DNA from: Ahaetulla prasina
Lineage: Eukaryota; Chordata; Lepidosauria; Squamata; Colubridae
DNA length: 64,000 nt
Assembly (NCBI RefSeq): GCF_028640845.1
Contig: NC_080541.1
Span: 142,432,464-142,496,463, forward strand
Direction of reading: 5' to 3'
A program made the position numbers and the translations under genes. Shown here piece after piece: positions 1-12,200 of this stretch (its first letter is position 1; the number at the start of each line of letters is the position of its first letter). Under the pieces are notes generated by a model that saw only the letters and a program-made list of their open reading frames with translations, did no database searches and had not been told where the DNA came from.

Positions 1-61
1 AGGGGGAAAAAAGGGGGAAAAATGTTTTTGTTTTTTTAAAACTCTTTCAATAAAAAAAAAA

Positions 62-190
62 ATAAGTTTTTTAAATCAATGTTTTATTCTGTATATATTT
101 ATGTTTTTATCTGGCTGTAAACCGCCCTGAGTCCCTAGGGAGATAGGGCGGTATAAAAGTATGAACAAATAAATAAATAAATAAATAAAG
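62..190 (+). repeat. CR1/SINE-type 3' tail with (AAAT)n
   Basis: It contains the squamate CCGCCCTGAGTC...AGGGCGGTATAAA tail motif followed by an (AAAT)n run at 166-189. A 5'-truncated LINE or SINE end. Confidence 0.65.
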
Positions 191-614
191 CATCACCTTT
201 GCGAGCCAGAAAGGAGCAGTAATAAGGTAAGCTCTTCAGCTGAAGAGCTTGTAGAAAACGTATTTTTTAAGGTTCTCTGGTGATGAGGAACTCAGCTGGG
301 ATTGCCAGAGGAGCCTTTTAAAACTTTTTTTTTTACAACCTCTTTGGCCGAAGGGAAAAAAAAAACTTTTAAAGGATTCTGACGATCTCAGCTGAGCCAC
401 GGGATCCTCAAAGGCTTTTTTTTTTACTTTTAAAGGCATGTTTTTGGCTGAAGAAAAACTGCTTTTAAAAGTAAAAAAAAACAAAACCTCATGGCTCGGC
501 TCAGCAGAGGCAGGGGGCAGAACCAGGGATTTTTGCTACTGGTTCTCCGAATTACCCGCTGCGATCGCTACCGGATTGGGTGACCCGGTCCGAACTGGGA
601 GCATTTCACCCCTG
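191..614. mobile_element. hAT-type MITE, 5'-truncated
   Basis: Same family as the complete copy at 11434-12018: internal units with AACCTCTTYGGCYGAAG palindromes and the terminal CATTTCACCCCTG. The left end is lost at the adjoining CR1 tail. Confidence 0.6.
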
Positions 615-1010
615 CACTAGGGGTGAAATGCTACCAGTTCGCGCCGGTTTGGACGAATCGGTAGTGATAAAAACTATCGGTTCAGGCGAACTGATAATAA
701 AAAAAAGCTACTAGTTCGGTTGAATCTGCAGTTTAAAAAGCTACCAGTTCAGGTGAATCAGTAGTTAAAACATGCTACCAATTCCTTCGAACTGGTATTT
801 CTGACAATCAGCTGTGCCGCGAGGTTTAGTTTTGCTAGAAAGTAGGAAATCCTGCTTTCTAGTGAAGCTAAATCGTGCGGCACACCTGATCTCCCCCCCC
901 CCCACTGTTCTACTTACCTTCCCAAGCCTCCTTTTGGTGCGTATTGTGCATGCGTGGCCAGCAAACCGGTAGCAAACCAGTTCAGATTTTACCATTGATA
1001 TACACCCCTT
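615..1010. mobile_element. Related MITE in opposite orientation
   Basis: Starts with AGGGGTGAAATGCTACCAG and ends near ACACCCCT, with repeated CTACCAGTTC/GAACTGGT segments. It abuts the previous copy so that their termini form a short palindrome at 602-632. Confidence 0.5.
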
Positions 1011-1247
1011 AGTAGAGGGGCAGAGCAGAGTCCAAGAGATGTGTGAAGAACATTTTAGTTACATTATTACAATAATCCCACCTTTCCCAAAGTTTCATTG
1101 CATTGTTTCCATTGTTAATTTGTGTTCTGTTTGCATTTTTAGAGGATGTGTGTATATTAAAATTGTACTAAAGGGAAATGTAGCAGAAAGTTTAGGAACC
1201 CCGACTTAAAACTAGCAAATAGCTTAGAAGCCTATATAGCTTTACTA

Positions 1248-1639
1248 CAGGTAGTCCTTAACTTACAACCATTTGTTCAGTGACCATTTGAAGTTATAAC
1301 AGCACTGAAAAAAAATATTTTAGGCCCATTTTTCACACTTATGACCACTGCAACATCCTGAGGGTCGTGTGATCAAAATTCAGATGCAGCTGTTTCATAT
1401 TTATGATACTTGTAGTGTCCCCGAGACATATGACCATCTTTTGCAATCTTCTGACAAGCAAAGTCAATGGGGAAGCCGGATTCACTTAACAACCGTGTCA
1501 CAAATTTAACAAATGCAGTGATTCACTTAACAACCATGGCAGGAAAGGTCGCAAAATGGGGCAAAATTCACTTAACAATTGTATTGCTTAGCAACAGAAA
1601 TCTGGGGCTCAACTGTAGTTGTAAGTCAAGGACTACCTG
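1248..1639. mobile_element. TA-flanked MITE (CAGGTAGTCCT family), complete
   Basis: About 390 bp with inverted ends CAGGTAGTCCTTAACTTACA / GTAAGTCAAGGACTACCTG and a TA dinucleotide on both sides. This suits a non-autonomous Tc1/mariner-type element (superfamily inferred from the TA duplication). It has no coding capacity. Confidence 0.75.
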
Positions 1640-1677
1640 TATACCAGTGTTGTTTACTGTATTGACTTCCAATAGGG

Positions 1678-2035
1678 CAGTGATGGCTAACCTTTTTGTT
1701 GTTGCGTGCTGAAACCTTAAACCTAACTCACTCATAAGGCAATGCGTGTGTGACCTCTCCCGCGCACCGATCCCTGCGCATGTGCACGACCCCGTGTGTG
1801 CCCTGACTCCCAACATGTGCATGTGACTCCCCCCACACTCCTCCTGCTGCCTGTGCATGCGCACACTACCCCTGCATGCGTCCTGCCCCTGCACATGTGT
1901 GCACGACCCTCGCACATGTGCACCCCACCTCCTATGCATGGGTGTGCATCTCCCACATGTGCCCTGCCCCCCACGCATGCATGGCAGAGACCCGAAAACC
2001 AGCTTGCAAGCGGGAGGCGCATGCGCATGCATTTC
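1678..2035. mobile_element. hAT-type MITE, right end missing
   Basis: Starts CAGTGATGGCTAACC, the same terminus as the complete copy at 33718-34046. The interior is rich in TGCGCATGTGCA-type alternating purine/pyrimidine. The right terminal repeat is not found. Confidence 0.5.
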
Positions 2036-2099
2036 TTGATCCAATCCAAAGTGATGGCCATAGCCATTAAAGCTCTTCATTTCATTGTTCTGGTGGAAC

Positions 2100-3600
2100 C
2101 AGCCCATCTGGCAGACAAATAGAGGGGCTAAGAATTTCCCATGTTTTAGGTGATAAGTATGGGAGCCAAGGCAGCATTTATTGAATAGCCTCCCTTCCCC
2201 CAGAGATTTGAGTGCCATTACTCTTGTGTCTTTTAGGAATGCTTTTCAAATGCTTTCCACTGAGCATTTGAAACTGAATGGTTTTTATCAATTATTAGGA
2301 TGGGTACTGTGGTTTTTTACAGTTCAATATATTATTTTCATTAATTCATTTATTCATGGTATTTATATAGTCACCTGTCTCTCAAACAAGTGACTCTGGC
2401 TTCGCTGTTTATTCTGATCTTACTTTGTTTTGTTATTGTAAACTGCAGGGAGTCAATGCTAATTTAATATATGTAATAATCTAAAATACATATTCCATGT
2501 TTGATTCATATGTCTGCTTCCTTCTCCAAATATCACCGGCTGGTATTGGTATTGCTATTTATACAGATGTTGTTGTTCTTAGAAACCATGGTTAGTTCAG
2601 GTATCAACAGCTCTCTGCATATATACAATTAAGGAGGGTTTTTTTGCCTCAATATGTTCTTTTATATTTACCTAGTTTGCATCATATTTGCATTATGATT
2701 GCCAAACATTTAAAGAGATCCTTCTTGTGATGCTGTTCATAGTAGATTTTATTTTTAAATCTTTATTTTAAAAATATTAATTAAAACATAAATAAAAAAG
2801 TAAAATAAGTATTTGTGTGCGTGTGCAGTTTTTATAGATGCAAATGTTTAAAGTTTTATAGCAGTTTCAGGAAAACATCATATTTCACTGTAATTATTCA
2901 TACCGGTCTTCAATACATTTAGTAACTAGAGCCATACCTTCTTTTTTCCAAAGTTGAAAGAATATCTTAGCAATAAAAATGGTGTGAGAAATTAGTGCCA
3001 TTGTCTGTCAGTTTAAATTTATAAATGTATAAACTTACAGCTCCAAATGTTTGTCTGAAAAGTAAAACTTCTCTCAAATTCAAATTAATATGTGTAATTA
3101 CTTCTTCCCAGAAAATAACCATAAAACATGTGATTTAATGAAGCATTATTGCATATTAAGCCCCACAATCATTTACTTCTTTTTTTATCAATGCAACAAG
3201 GCCAATAAATCAAAAATATTTTTGTGGAATAAATTATAATCTGAGACCTATTTGTTTTTTTATAGTACAGTTAAAACAGTTCATCCTTGCTTAGAGAAAA
3301 TGGGTTTCCAACCCCTTGTTCTATTCAGTTTTTAATCTTTGCATATCAAATTAATCTATTCATCACAAGTTATCTATGAAAAAACTAATTCTGGGCTTTT
3401 TTTGTCTTGCAAGATTTATTTATCATGTATTAATTATTATTCAGGAGTGCCATTGATCCAAAACAAGTTGTCAGTAAATGTTGTAGTTATAAATACTGCC
3501 AGTTGGTGGCAACAGACAAATGATATTTATCCTTTAATGCAGAAAATGAAGATAATTGATGCTTACCATCTAATATTTGACCTAAAGTAAAACCCCCAGT
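2100..3600. other. AT-rich sequence, nothing assigned
   Basis: No exon, RNA or repeat family recognised. Short splice-like motifs occur, but none opens a frame that joins the Reeler gene. Confidence 0.4.
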
Positions 3601-5100
3601 ATTCATACAACCATTCCACACAACAGTTTTGCTGATATTTTTAAATTTATAGAATCAAACTGGTGTGAGGGAGGGGGAAAAGACCAAAATTAAATTTTTG
3701 AGAAATAATATACTGCAATTTTTAATCAACATAATATTGACAGAAGATAAATTTGTATTTTGAACTTGAACAGACTAATTAACTAAAGATGCTATGTATG
3801 AATATTCCAAAAGGAACCACAAAGAATTTAGATTAAATGAAACTACCCAAAATTTGATACAACTCTGAAAGAACGTGTCATGGTATAATTCAAGATCTGG
3901 GAAATAAAACCCTCCATCTTTATCTGAAAGTTATATTTTTCAAATATTTTTCAGTGTTTTCCAAATAAGTGTATGGGAATTCTGCACAAAATAGAAAGTA
4001 TCCTGGAAATTAGATTCAGTCTGAAACTGCTTATCCCATCCCTAATTTTTTAAAGATTTATAACATCCAAGGAAATTTATTTATATAATATATTGTTCAT
4101 ATTTAAAGTATTTATTTGAGAAAGATCACATGGGATAAGAATATCTAAATCCATAAATTCAACAGATACTGTATATGAGAATTAGCAAATTAATAAAGCT
4201 TTGCCATTGAAATCAGTTCCAATTTACACCAATTAACAGAGTATCTTGCAATTAATCCAAATACAGTGCATTAGAGCCGGAATCAATGAATTTACTACGT
4301 TCACAAATATGCAACATAGAAAGCAGAAGTATATTCTAATAAATTATGCAATAGAACCCAAGTATATTTTTATCTTGTTTAATAGTACAAGCTAAGAGTT
4401 TTAAACAAATAGCAAAAATCAAAGAACAAAGTAAACATCCCTGACATTACACAATAATAAGTTGCATGAAGCTCTCACTTTAAATTTGGCACTCCATACA
4501 GAATCTGGACCCATTTTATAAATTCTTCTGGAATCCAAATTAAGGTAACACACATTTACCATAGTTAAATTTTATCAAAAAAAATTTCCACTTCAATTTA
4601 TCAATCAACCAAATCTTTATTATGGTCATAGACCAGCATAAGGAGATGGGATAGAAATAAGTAATTTAAAAAAAACTAAAAAAATATTAAGTTGAAAATT
4701 ATAGAATTATAATTGCAGCTTTGAGCTTTCTGTCAGTTCAATTAAATCCACTGTCAGCCAAATATTAATTGTACTATATTTAGTTTTGACAAACCAGCTG
4801 GATCATTCTTGTCTGAAGAAGAAAACACTAGAAAGCTATTGACTATAATAGCAGTTAAAAATTTGAATATCTACAATAATCAAGAAAATAGGACAATAAG
4901 TCACAACTTCTAGATAAAACTGTGATATATGCTTCATAAATGAAGATAAAATACTTTTCTCAAAAATGTTATATAGCTGACAAAGCAGAGGAGCAAATTT
5001 TATACCATTCCATAGGAAACCCATCTAATTACCATTATTTGTATTCAAAATTGGTTTTTTTAATCTTCTCTGTAGCCAAAGGAATGACTAGTAATTGCTC
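3600..5100 (-). mobile_element. Degenerate L1 ORF2 remnant
   Basis: On the minus strand, broken frames recall L1 reverse transcriptase. At about 4470-4540 there is FIKWVQILYG and then a decayed version of the RQGCPLSPLLF block. At about 4200 there is an INW-K-ELI-like stretch, and near 3850-3900 GGFYFPDLELYH. Several stops and frameshifts show it is dead. The ends are approximate. It lies just downstream of the Reeler gene's polyA signal. Confidence 0.55.
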
Positions 5101-5284
5101 TTTTAAGGAATCTAATTGTGGAAGATCAGTTTTAACTAAAAATGTCTGTATAGGTCTAAAATGTCTCTATCAGCTAGATTCTTAGGTTTATGACACAAGA
5201 CCAAGTAAAATTTGAAACATTGAAAATGTTTTATTATTTTTAGTTTAGACCAACCTGTACTGTTTGACCTCATCTTTAATAGTC

Positions 5285-5647
5285 TTTGAATTATGACTGG
5301 TTGCTTAACCACCATTTGAAGTTAAAATGGAATTTTAAAAAGCTACTTATGACTCATCCTCTCATTTACAACTGGTTGCAGCATTAGGTGAATATAATTT
5401 GTGATGTGTGTTTTTTTTTCCAGTTTCCAGCCAAAAACACCCATTGGTTTTGCTGAATTCACATAACAATCATATGATTTGTTTAACAACCATGCAATTC
5501 ACTTAGTGACCACAACGATTTGCTTTTCAACTGTTGTAAAAGCAGTGATAAAATCAAACTTGGTGACGTGGTGCCTTGACTTACAATTGTCCGGCCTTAC
5601 CATCAAAATTCCAGGTCCATTGTGGCCATAAATTGAGGACTACCTCT
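5285..5647. mobile_element. TA-MITE family copy, diverged
   Basis: Contains GGTTGCTTAACCACCATTTG, then CAACCATGCAATTCACTTAG, and ends GAGGACTACCTC. Same family as 1248-1639, with a worn left terminus. Confidence 0.55.
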
Positions 5648-5952
5648 ATAAAAGTGATCAGCTACTGCTTCCGCTATACCAAGATTATTTATAAACAAGT
5701 TATAAAGCATCTGCGCCTCATTTTTCAGTGTAACTGAAATTATGACCACAATTTAGCTCTCAAATTAGCAGGAAGTATGCTATGTTCAGTGGAGTAAATA
5801 TGATGTCAGAAAAACTGAGAAAGCAGGTGTCAAACAGTGGGCTTAATTTATCAGAGCATGGAGGGTTTATGAGGGGAAAAGTTCAGAACATTGTAAGATG
5901 AATATTATTTTGATTGTTTTCCGTAAGTGTTTTGGATTGCAACATTAACATT

Positions 5953-5958
5953 TTTATT
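5953..5958 (-). terminator. Polyadenylation signal AATAAA for the Reeler gene
   Basis: A canonical AATAAA lies on the minus strand about 250 bp after the proposed stop codon, in an otherwise A/T-rich 3'UTR. No other exon-like sequence is seen between the two. Confidence 0.5.
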
Positions 5959-6208
5959 CAATAGCACAATATGTCAAGAGAACAATATAAAAGAAAGTAG
6001 TTTTTGGCAAGATATTTCAGTCTTTCCGCTACGTACAAATTGTTCTTATGGCTTGACTTGCATAATTTCTTCAGCTTCAGATATGTTTCAAATTTCCATC
6101 TATAACAGAAATGTAACCATGTCATCCAGCAGTTTATTAACCTCCACTGTCAAAATACTTCTGAACAACAATTGAAATTCTTTTCTTAATAACATTTTTG
6201 CTAATGAT

Positions 6209-6262
6209 TCAGGTCAAATAACTTGACCTGGATATTACTTTCACATTCTTCTCACTTTGCTT
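6209..6262 (-). CDS. Reeler gene: terminal coding exon
   Basis: The acceptor ttcttatctaag is followed by 17 in-frame codons (KQSEKNVKVISRSSYLT) and TGA at 6211-6209. A start three bases later (after the second aag) is also possible. The assignment rests on phase continuity and on the polyadenylation signal about 250 bp downstream. Confidence 0.58.
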   Translation of the reverse strand, partial: KQSEKNVKVISRSSYLT

Positions 6263-9200
6263 CTTAGATAAGAACACTACATTTTTTTGCTTATAAAAAT
6301 ATAATTTTGCTTTACTTCTGCATAACGTTGAATGTATAATGCTAACAGGTCAAGTCATTTTCCTCAATGTGATGCTTTCCTGATAAAAATAGTCAGACTT
6401 TCATGTATATTGCTCTAAGAGTGAAATCATACAATCACTTATAAACTGCTGAAGTCAGTATGAGCTATTTTGCACATAGAAGATATAAACATAGCAGTTC
6501 TGCATTACTATTGATATTTGTTACAACTCTAATTCAATTACCATTGTAAAAAGTTGATCTGAGATAAGAACATTAATCCTTACCTGGCCATGTGATGGTT
6601 GATCACTACTGTCAGCTTCCCTCTGGATAAAAAAAGCAACAAAATTCTATTAATCTCAATGAAAAATAGGTCATTGTATTTCATTAGTTTGTACACCTCC
6701 CCCTCCCCCATGATGAAATGAGTGGTGAAAGTTAGGCCACACGTATACTTGGTGTCCCTAACACTCTTTGTGAGTTTATTTCTTAGAATACATTTTAAAA
6801 TATCAGAACCTGGCTATACAAGAATCCCAAATTGATGGGAAGTGGTTAAATTCAAACTAAAGTCATTTACCACCAAGCTACAGATCAGAGGACTCAAGGA
6901 AAGCTCTACCGAAGTTTTTGGGGCATTTACTTTCACGCCTTACTCCCACAATTTTTGGCCTTGCATGAAAAGCTAAATGACATTTTACTGTTTGGAAAAT
7001 TATCCAGAAAGGTTAAGAACTTCATAAACCCTCAGTACTCTGGCCTCTTGAATAGTGGTGGGATTCAAGTAATTTAACAACCGGTTCTCTGCCCTAATGA
7101 TTTTTTCCAACAACCAGTTTCCCAAACTGCTCAGAAAGTTAACAACCGGTTCTCCCGAAGTGGTGCGAACTGGCGGAATTCCACCTCTGTTCTTGAAGCT
7201 ATTTAAGACAATAGAGGGGAAAGGAAAGGGATTTTTTTAGTGAATTCTTGGCTAAAATGGGGGGTGGGGGAATCGTGTGTTGATTGCAAAGGTAAATGTT
7301 AGAAATATATTAGATACAGGAAAATGCTGAGCAGTTCCATCCTATTTCTTAAAAATTAAGCTCTGCCTTAGATGCAGTGCTGTGCACTTTATAAAGTGCC
7401 ATTTTGGTTAAAGATCGACTTTCAGGATAGGTAGATCAACTCTTAACAGTCAAGTGACTCTTTTCTCTTGAGAAGTAAGTGTTAGCTGCTTATACCACAA
7501 CAGAATTTTTATAACCTACTTGTAGGTTGAATATATTTTGTCTGGCTATAATAGGTTAGTCTACTAAGTTTTAATTGGGGAAATAACACTGCTGTCTGGT
7601 GATTAATGCATTCGATATTTTGATTCAAGTATGTGGCTGCAACAAGATACAAAAATTAAATGGGGGTTGGTAAATAAAATCTTAATGAAGGATATCTCAC
7701 AAAAATATTTACATCAAGGAATTAATGACCAACAATCCATATAACCTTTAGGTGGGCGAAAAGTTGCACCATAGAGCAATATTTTTAAAACCAGATGTTC
7801 AGATACATTTCTGAACTTATCCAAACTTTTCCAGTGAAGGAAAACTGTTGAAGGCATTGAAAAATCTATTAGGGAAATATCTTTGAATTTGAAATTATGA
7901 TCTAACATATTATTCAATAAGTTTTAAATAAAATAACATATTATTCAATTTGCTGTTGGTCATCAGTGGAAGAGCATATGATCAATATCTTTTTAAAAAA
8001 TCATATAGTCAAATTTCTCATATGACAGCAAAAACCATAGTGGCTGGAAAAGTCAAAGAAACCCATATATGAGCATGCTGTGAATTAAGCTTCTATGTAA
8101 TTTTGAGCAGGAAAAAAGGATAAAACAATAGCACTTACATCTCTGCAACCGTATTTATTGTATACACTTGGAACTCCATCCTAAGAATGAAAAAAAAAAT
8201 TGACAGATCTTAGAGAAATCTGGGGGAAAGACTTGGGAACTGAGAAGTCTCAGCTCGTCTTTGAGATCCAGTATTAATCACTGCATGGGGACATTTCCAT
8301 TTCATTAGTGGTCTGTCTTGAAACCATGTCCTTTGTCATGCCCAGCGCATATTATACTGCATGGTAAAAATAGATTTCCCAAAGTAGAGGGTTGTTTTTT
8401 TTAAAGTATGGAACAACCTCAGTTCACATCTTTCAATGGGCAAAACATTCCTGACTGAGATTTCTGTCAACACAGAGAAAAGAAGCAGGATCACACCATT
8501 TAGGACAGTATGCAGGTGTGTGTATGTATGGGGAGGGGAATCACATTTTTTTCCAGGTGGAGGGGCCACCTCTCTTTAATTTCATCTGTCCACCCTATCA
8601 GATCCAGCAGTGAAGGCATGTTACAGGTGCTGTCACTAAGGAAATGCATTTGGCAGGTAGTTCAAATGAACTGGGCCTTTCCAGAGGTAGCGGGCCTTTT
8701 CTGCTGTGATACTCGCACTGTGGGATCTTCTCCTCATGAGATGAGATTGGCCTTGTCACTGCTGAACTTTCGTAGGTCCCTCAAGACCTGATTATGGCAG
8801 CAGGTCTGGGGATCCCAGGGGACAGGTGAATTAGTGAGGTGGCTCCTCTATTTTTCACATCCCTCCACCTATTATTCTTTTGTTTTAGCTTGGTTTTTAT
8901 ACTTTTAAATGTATTTATTAACTTTTTCTTAGCTCTTTGGTACTTTACTCTTCGGAATCGCTGTTTGTGAGTGGGCAGTCACATAAATTGGTTTAATAAA
9001 TAACAAATACATAAATAATCAATGGTTCAGTTTCATAATTGCTGCCTCTATCTTGATCTTTTGGTACTCTGTTGGAGATAATTCAATATCATTCCCCACC
9101 CCCACCCCAGTCTTGCTATTTGGATTGCAGGATACCGATTCAGGCTGCTGAAAAGCTTCATTTTTATTCATTTAAAATATTTGTATACAGGTAGTCCTCA

Positions 9201-12200
9201 ACTTACGACCACAATTGAGCCAAAATTTCTCTTGCTAAGCGATATAGTTGTTAAGTTGTTGAGCCTTACACAATGTAAGCCGCCCTGAGTCTTCGGAGAA
9301 GGGCGGGATATAAATTCAAATAAAAATAAAAAGTTAATTTTGCCCCATTTTACGACTTTTTTGCCACAATTGTTAAATGAATCATGGCAGTTGTTAAGTT
9401 AGCAACATGGTTGTTAAGTGAATCTGGCTTCCCCATTGACTTTGCTTGCCAGAAGTTTGCAAAAGGGAATCGCTTTTGCAAATCACAGGACAATGCAACC
9501 AACATAAATATGAATCAGTTGCTAATTAACTGAATTTTGATCATGTGATCCTGGGGATGCTGCAATGGGTTTGTGGAAAACAGTCATAAGTCACTTTTTT
9601 TCAGTACCGTTGTAACTTTGAACAGTCACTAAATGAACTACTGTAAGTCAAGGATTATCTGTATCACTTTCTATTTTTTAAAAAAGAATTCCAGAGTAGG
9701 GAACTAGTGTGATAGAAAGCCTCCTTCATTTTTTTGCAGACTTCTTATCATGTCTTGATTTTTAAAAAGTCACTTCCGGGGGGGATGGGAATCAAATTGA
9801 TAAGTTCTCTTTATCTTATTTTGCATTAATAAAGACACAGCATATCCTCTGTCCAAGTTGTAATTAAATATTACGTTTACTCTGAAATAAAATTTTAAAT
9901 AAAGATGACAGGATGAACATACCCCAATACACCCACTGCCTTTGCTGTTTCCTTGTTTAACGACTAGAACCTGGAAGGAAAAAAACCCCTCATATTGTTA
10001 TTTTATTTAAAGAATATACATGGCCACCCAACTCAAATATTATAACTCTGGTATTTGGTTTAAAAAAAAACACCAAAACAAAATTAACAATTTCAGCTAA
10101 CATCTAACATATTATTAAGCAACCAGGATATTACATTTACATCCCTCATGCTCACATGTGAATTTCCAATCATTTTAACAGCAAAGTTAGATGAAAAAGG
10201 CAAGTTTTTATAGTACTGCCTTTCTGATGGGATCAGCCATGTCTTGGGAATAGAGGTAAGGACACAATTTCAGAGGGCAGGTGGTGCAATGGGGAAAGAA
10301 ACATGCCTCCTGTAATAGTATGCGGGAAAGGCCTTGGGAGACTGAGCAAAGAGACCCTGCCAAAGGAAGGGTCAAATAAGAGAGAGCATAGGAGCCATGG
10401 TGGCACAATGGTTAGAATGCAGTACTGCAGGCTACTTCTGCTGACTGCTAGTTGACAACAGTCGGCTGGCAGTTCAATTCTCACCAGCTCAAGGGTGACT
10501 CAGCCTTCCATTCTTCCGAGGTCGGTAAAATGAGGAGCCAGTTTGTTGCTGACTCTGTAAACCACTTAGAGAGGGCTGTAAAGAACTGTGAAGCGATATA
10601 TAAGTCTAAGTGCTATTGCTATAGTCCGCAGGTAAATAAAGGGTGGGGTAAGAAGCCCAGATGAGAACTAATTTCTCAGGGTTATAGAAGTGGTGGAGGG
10701 AGAGAGAACTGTAATTTTAGACTTGCAAGTTTCTGTAGACTTACAAGATTTTGTAGCTTTAAAGTAACATAGCATTATCTCATCTAGTTGTGATTCTTAT
10801 CTGGTTTATTCCATGGGACTAAAACCTCCTGAATCCCATCCATGGCACTGTTTCAGGAAAGGGATCAAAAGTGGAGCTAACAGATTGGTGTGTCGGTGGA
10901 ACTGGCAGATATCATCAGGGAGAGGTTCTGCAAATAAGCTGGCTTTCTGCCATGAAGGGCATTAGGGGGTGATCACCAGCATTTTAAATTGAACCTAGAG
11001 GCTATTAGAAGGCCATGCATCTCATAAAATAGTGATGTTCCATAACATTAGCTACATTAATCTAACCAACTGTAGGTTCCAGATGGTCTTTAGGGGAGGT
11101 ACCATCTAGAGTATGTTGCAGTGGCCCAGGTAGAAGGAGTGAACAGGGCCTCCTGAAACAGGTACAACTACAGTTGCATGAATACCAGCCACTTTATTAA
11201 ATGGTCAGGGAGAACTTGAACCCAGTCTCTCAAGAGAAATGTGAATCAATCTGGGGCTTGGTACAAACATGAACAGTGCTCTGACTCATATTCCTCCGTT
11301 CTGCGAAGCCCAAGAAATTCTATGGCCTGAGACAAAGAACAAAATGTTGCTTCCCAAATGGACAGTGAAATATTATTTCACCTCTGGCGTTGGGCTTTGT
11401 TCAGCATACTTGAGAAAAATAATGACTTTAGGACAGGGGTGAAATGTAAAATTTGTTACTACCAGTTCTGTGGGCGTGGCTTGGTGGTGGTGGTGGGTAA
11501 TGTGACTGGGTGGGTGTGGCCAACATTTTTTTTTTTACTTTTAAAAGCATTTTTTCTACAACCTCTTCGGCCGAAGAGGTTGTAAAAAAATGCTTTTAAA
11601 AGCCTCTGATGATCAGGCAACTCAGCTGGGATCGCTAGAGGAGCCTTTTAAAAGCATTTTTTACAGCCTCTTCAGCTGAAGAGATTGTAGAAAAAATGCT
11701 TTTAAAGGGTTCTGACGATCCCAGCTGAGTTGTCTGATTGCCAGAACCCTTTGAAAGCATTTTTAACAGCCTCTTCGGCTGAAGAGGTTGTAGAAAAAAT
11801 GCTTTTAAAGGGTTCTGACAATCCCAGCTGAGCCGCGCAATCATTAGAGGCCAAAGAAAAATGCTTTTAAAAATAAAAAAAAAGTCTCTGATGATCGCGC
11901 AGCTCAGCTGGCCATGGGGTGGGGGGCGAGGGATTTTTGCTACCAGTTCTCCAAACCACCCACTGCCATCGCTACTGGATCGGGCGATCTGGTCCAAACT
12001 GGGAGCATTTCACCCCTGCTTTAGGATGATCTGTATACCATTACACTTCTCTACTTTAAGAGCTTGAAAAACACTTCAGGGGATCATCTGCCATTTAAGG
12101 CAATTGCTTCATGGCAAGGATCACCTTGCTTAGTATTCTTTTTTTGTGCTTGAATTTTCCCCATTCCTTTTGCTTTTCAGGATTAGAATTCCAGAATTGA

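Noticed and set aside
3555..3590. Splice-like sites around a 15-bp minus-strand segment near the end of the Reeler gene
   Set aside because: It contains an in-frame stop and lies beyond the AATAAA at 5953.
6410..6450. Alternative last exon for the Reeler gene after an acceptor at about 6451
   Set aside because: The acceptor is weaker and would leave a 133-bp intron; the exon at 6262-6209 has a better acceptor and a nearby polyA signal.
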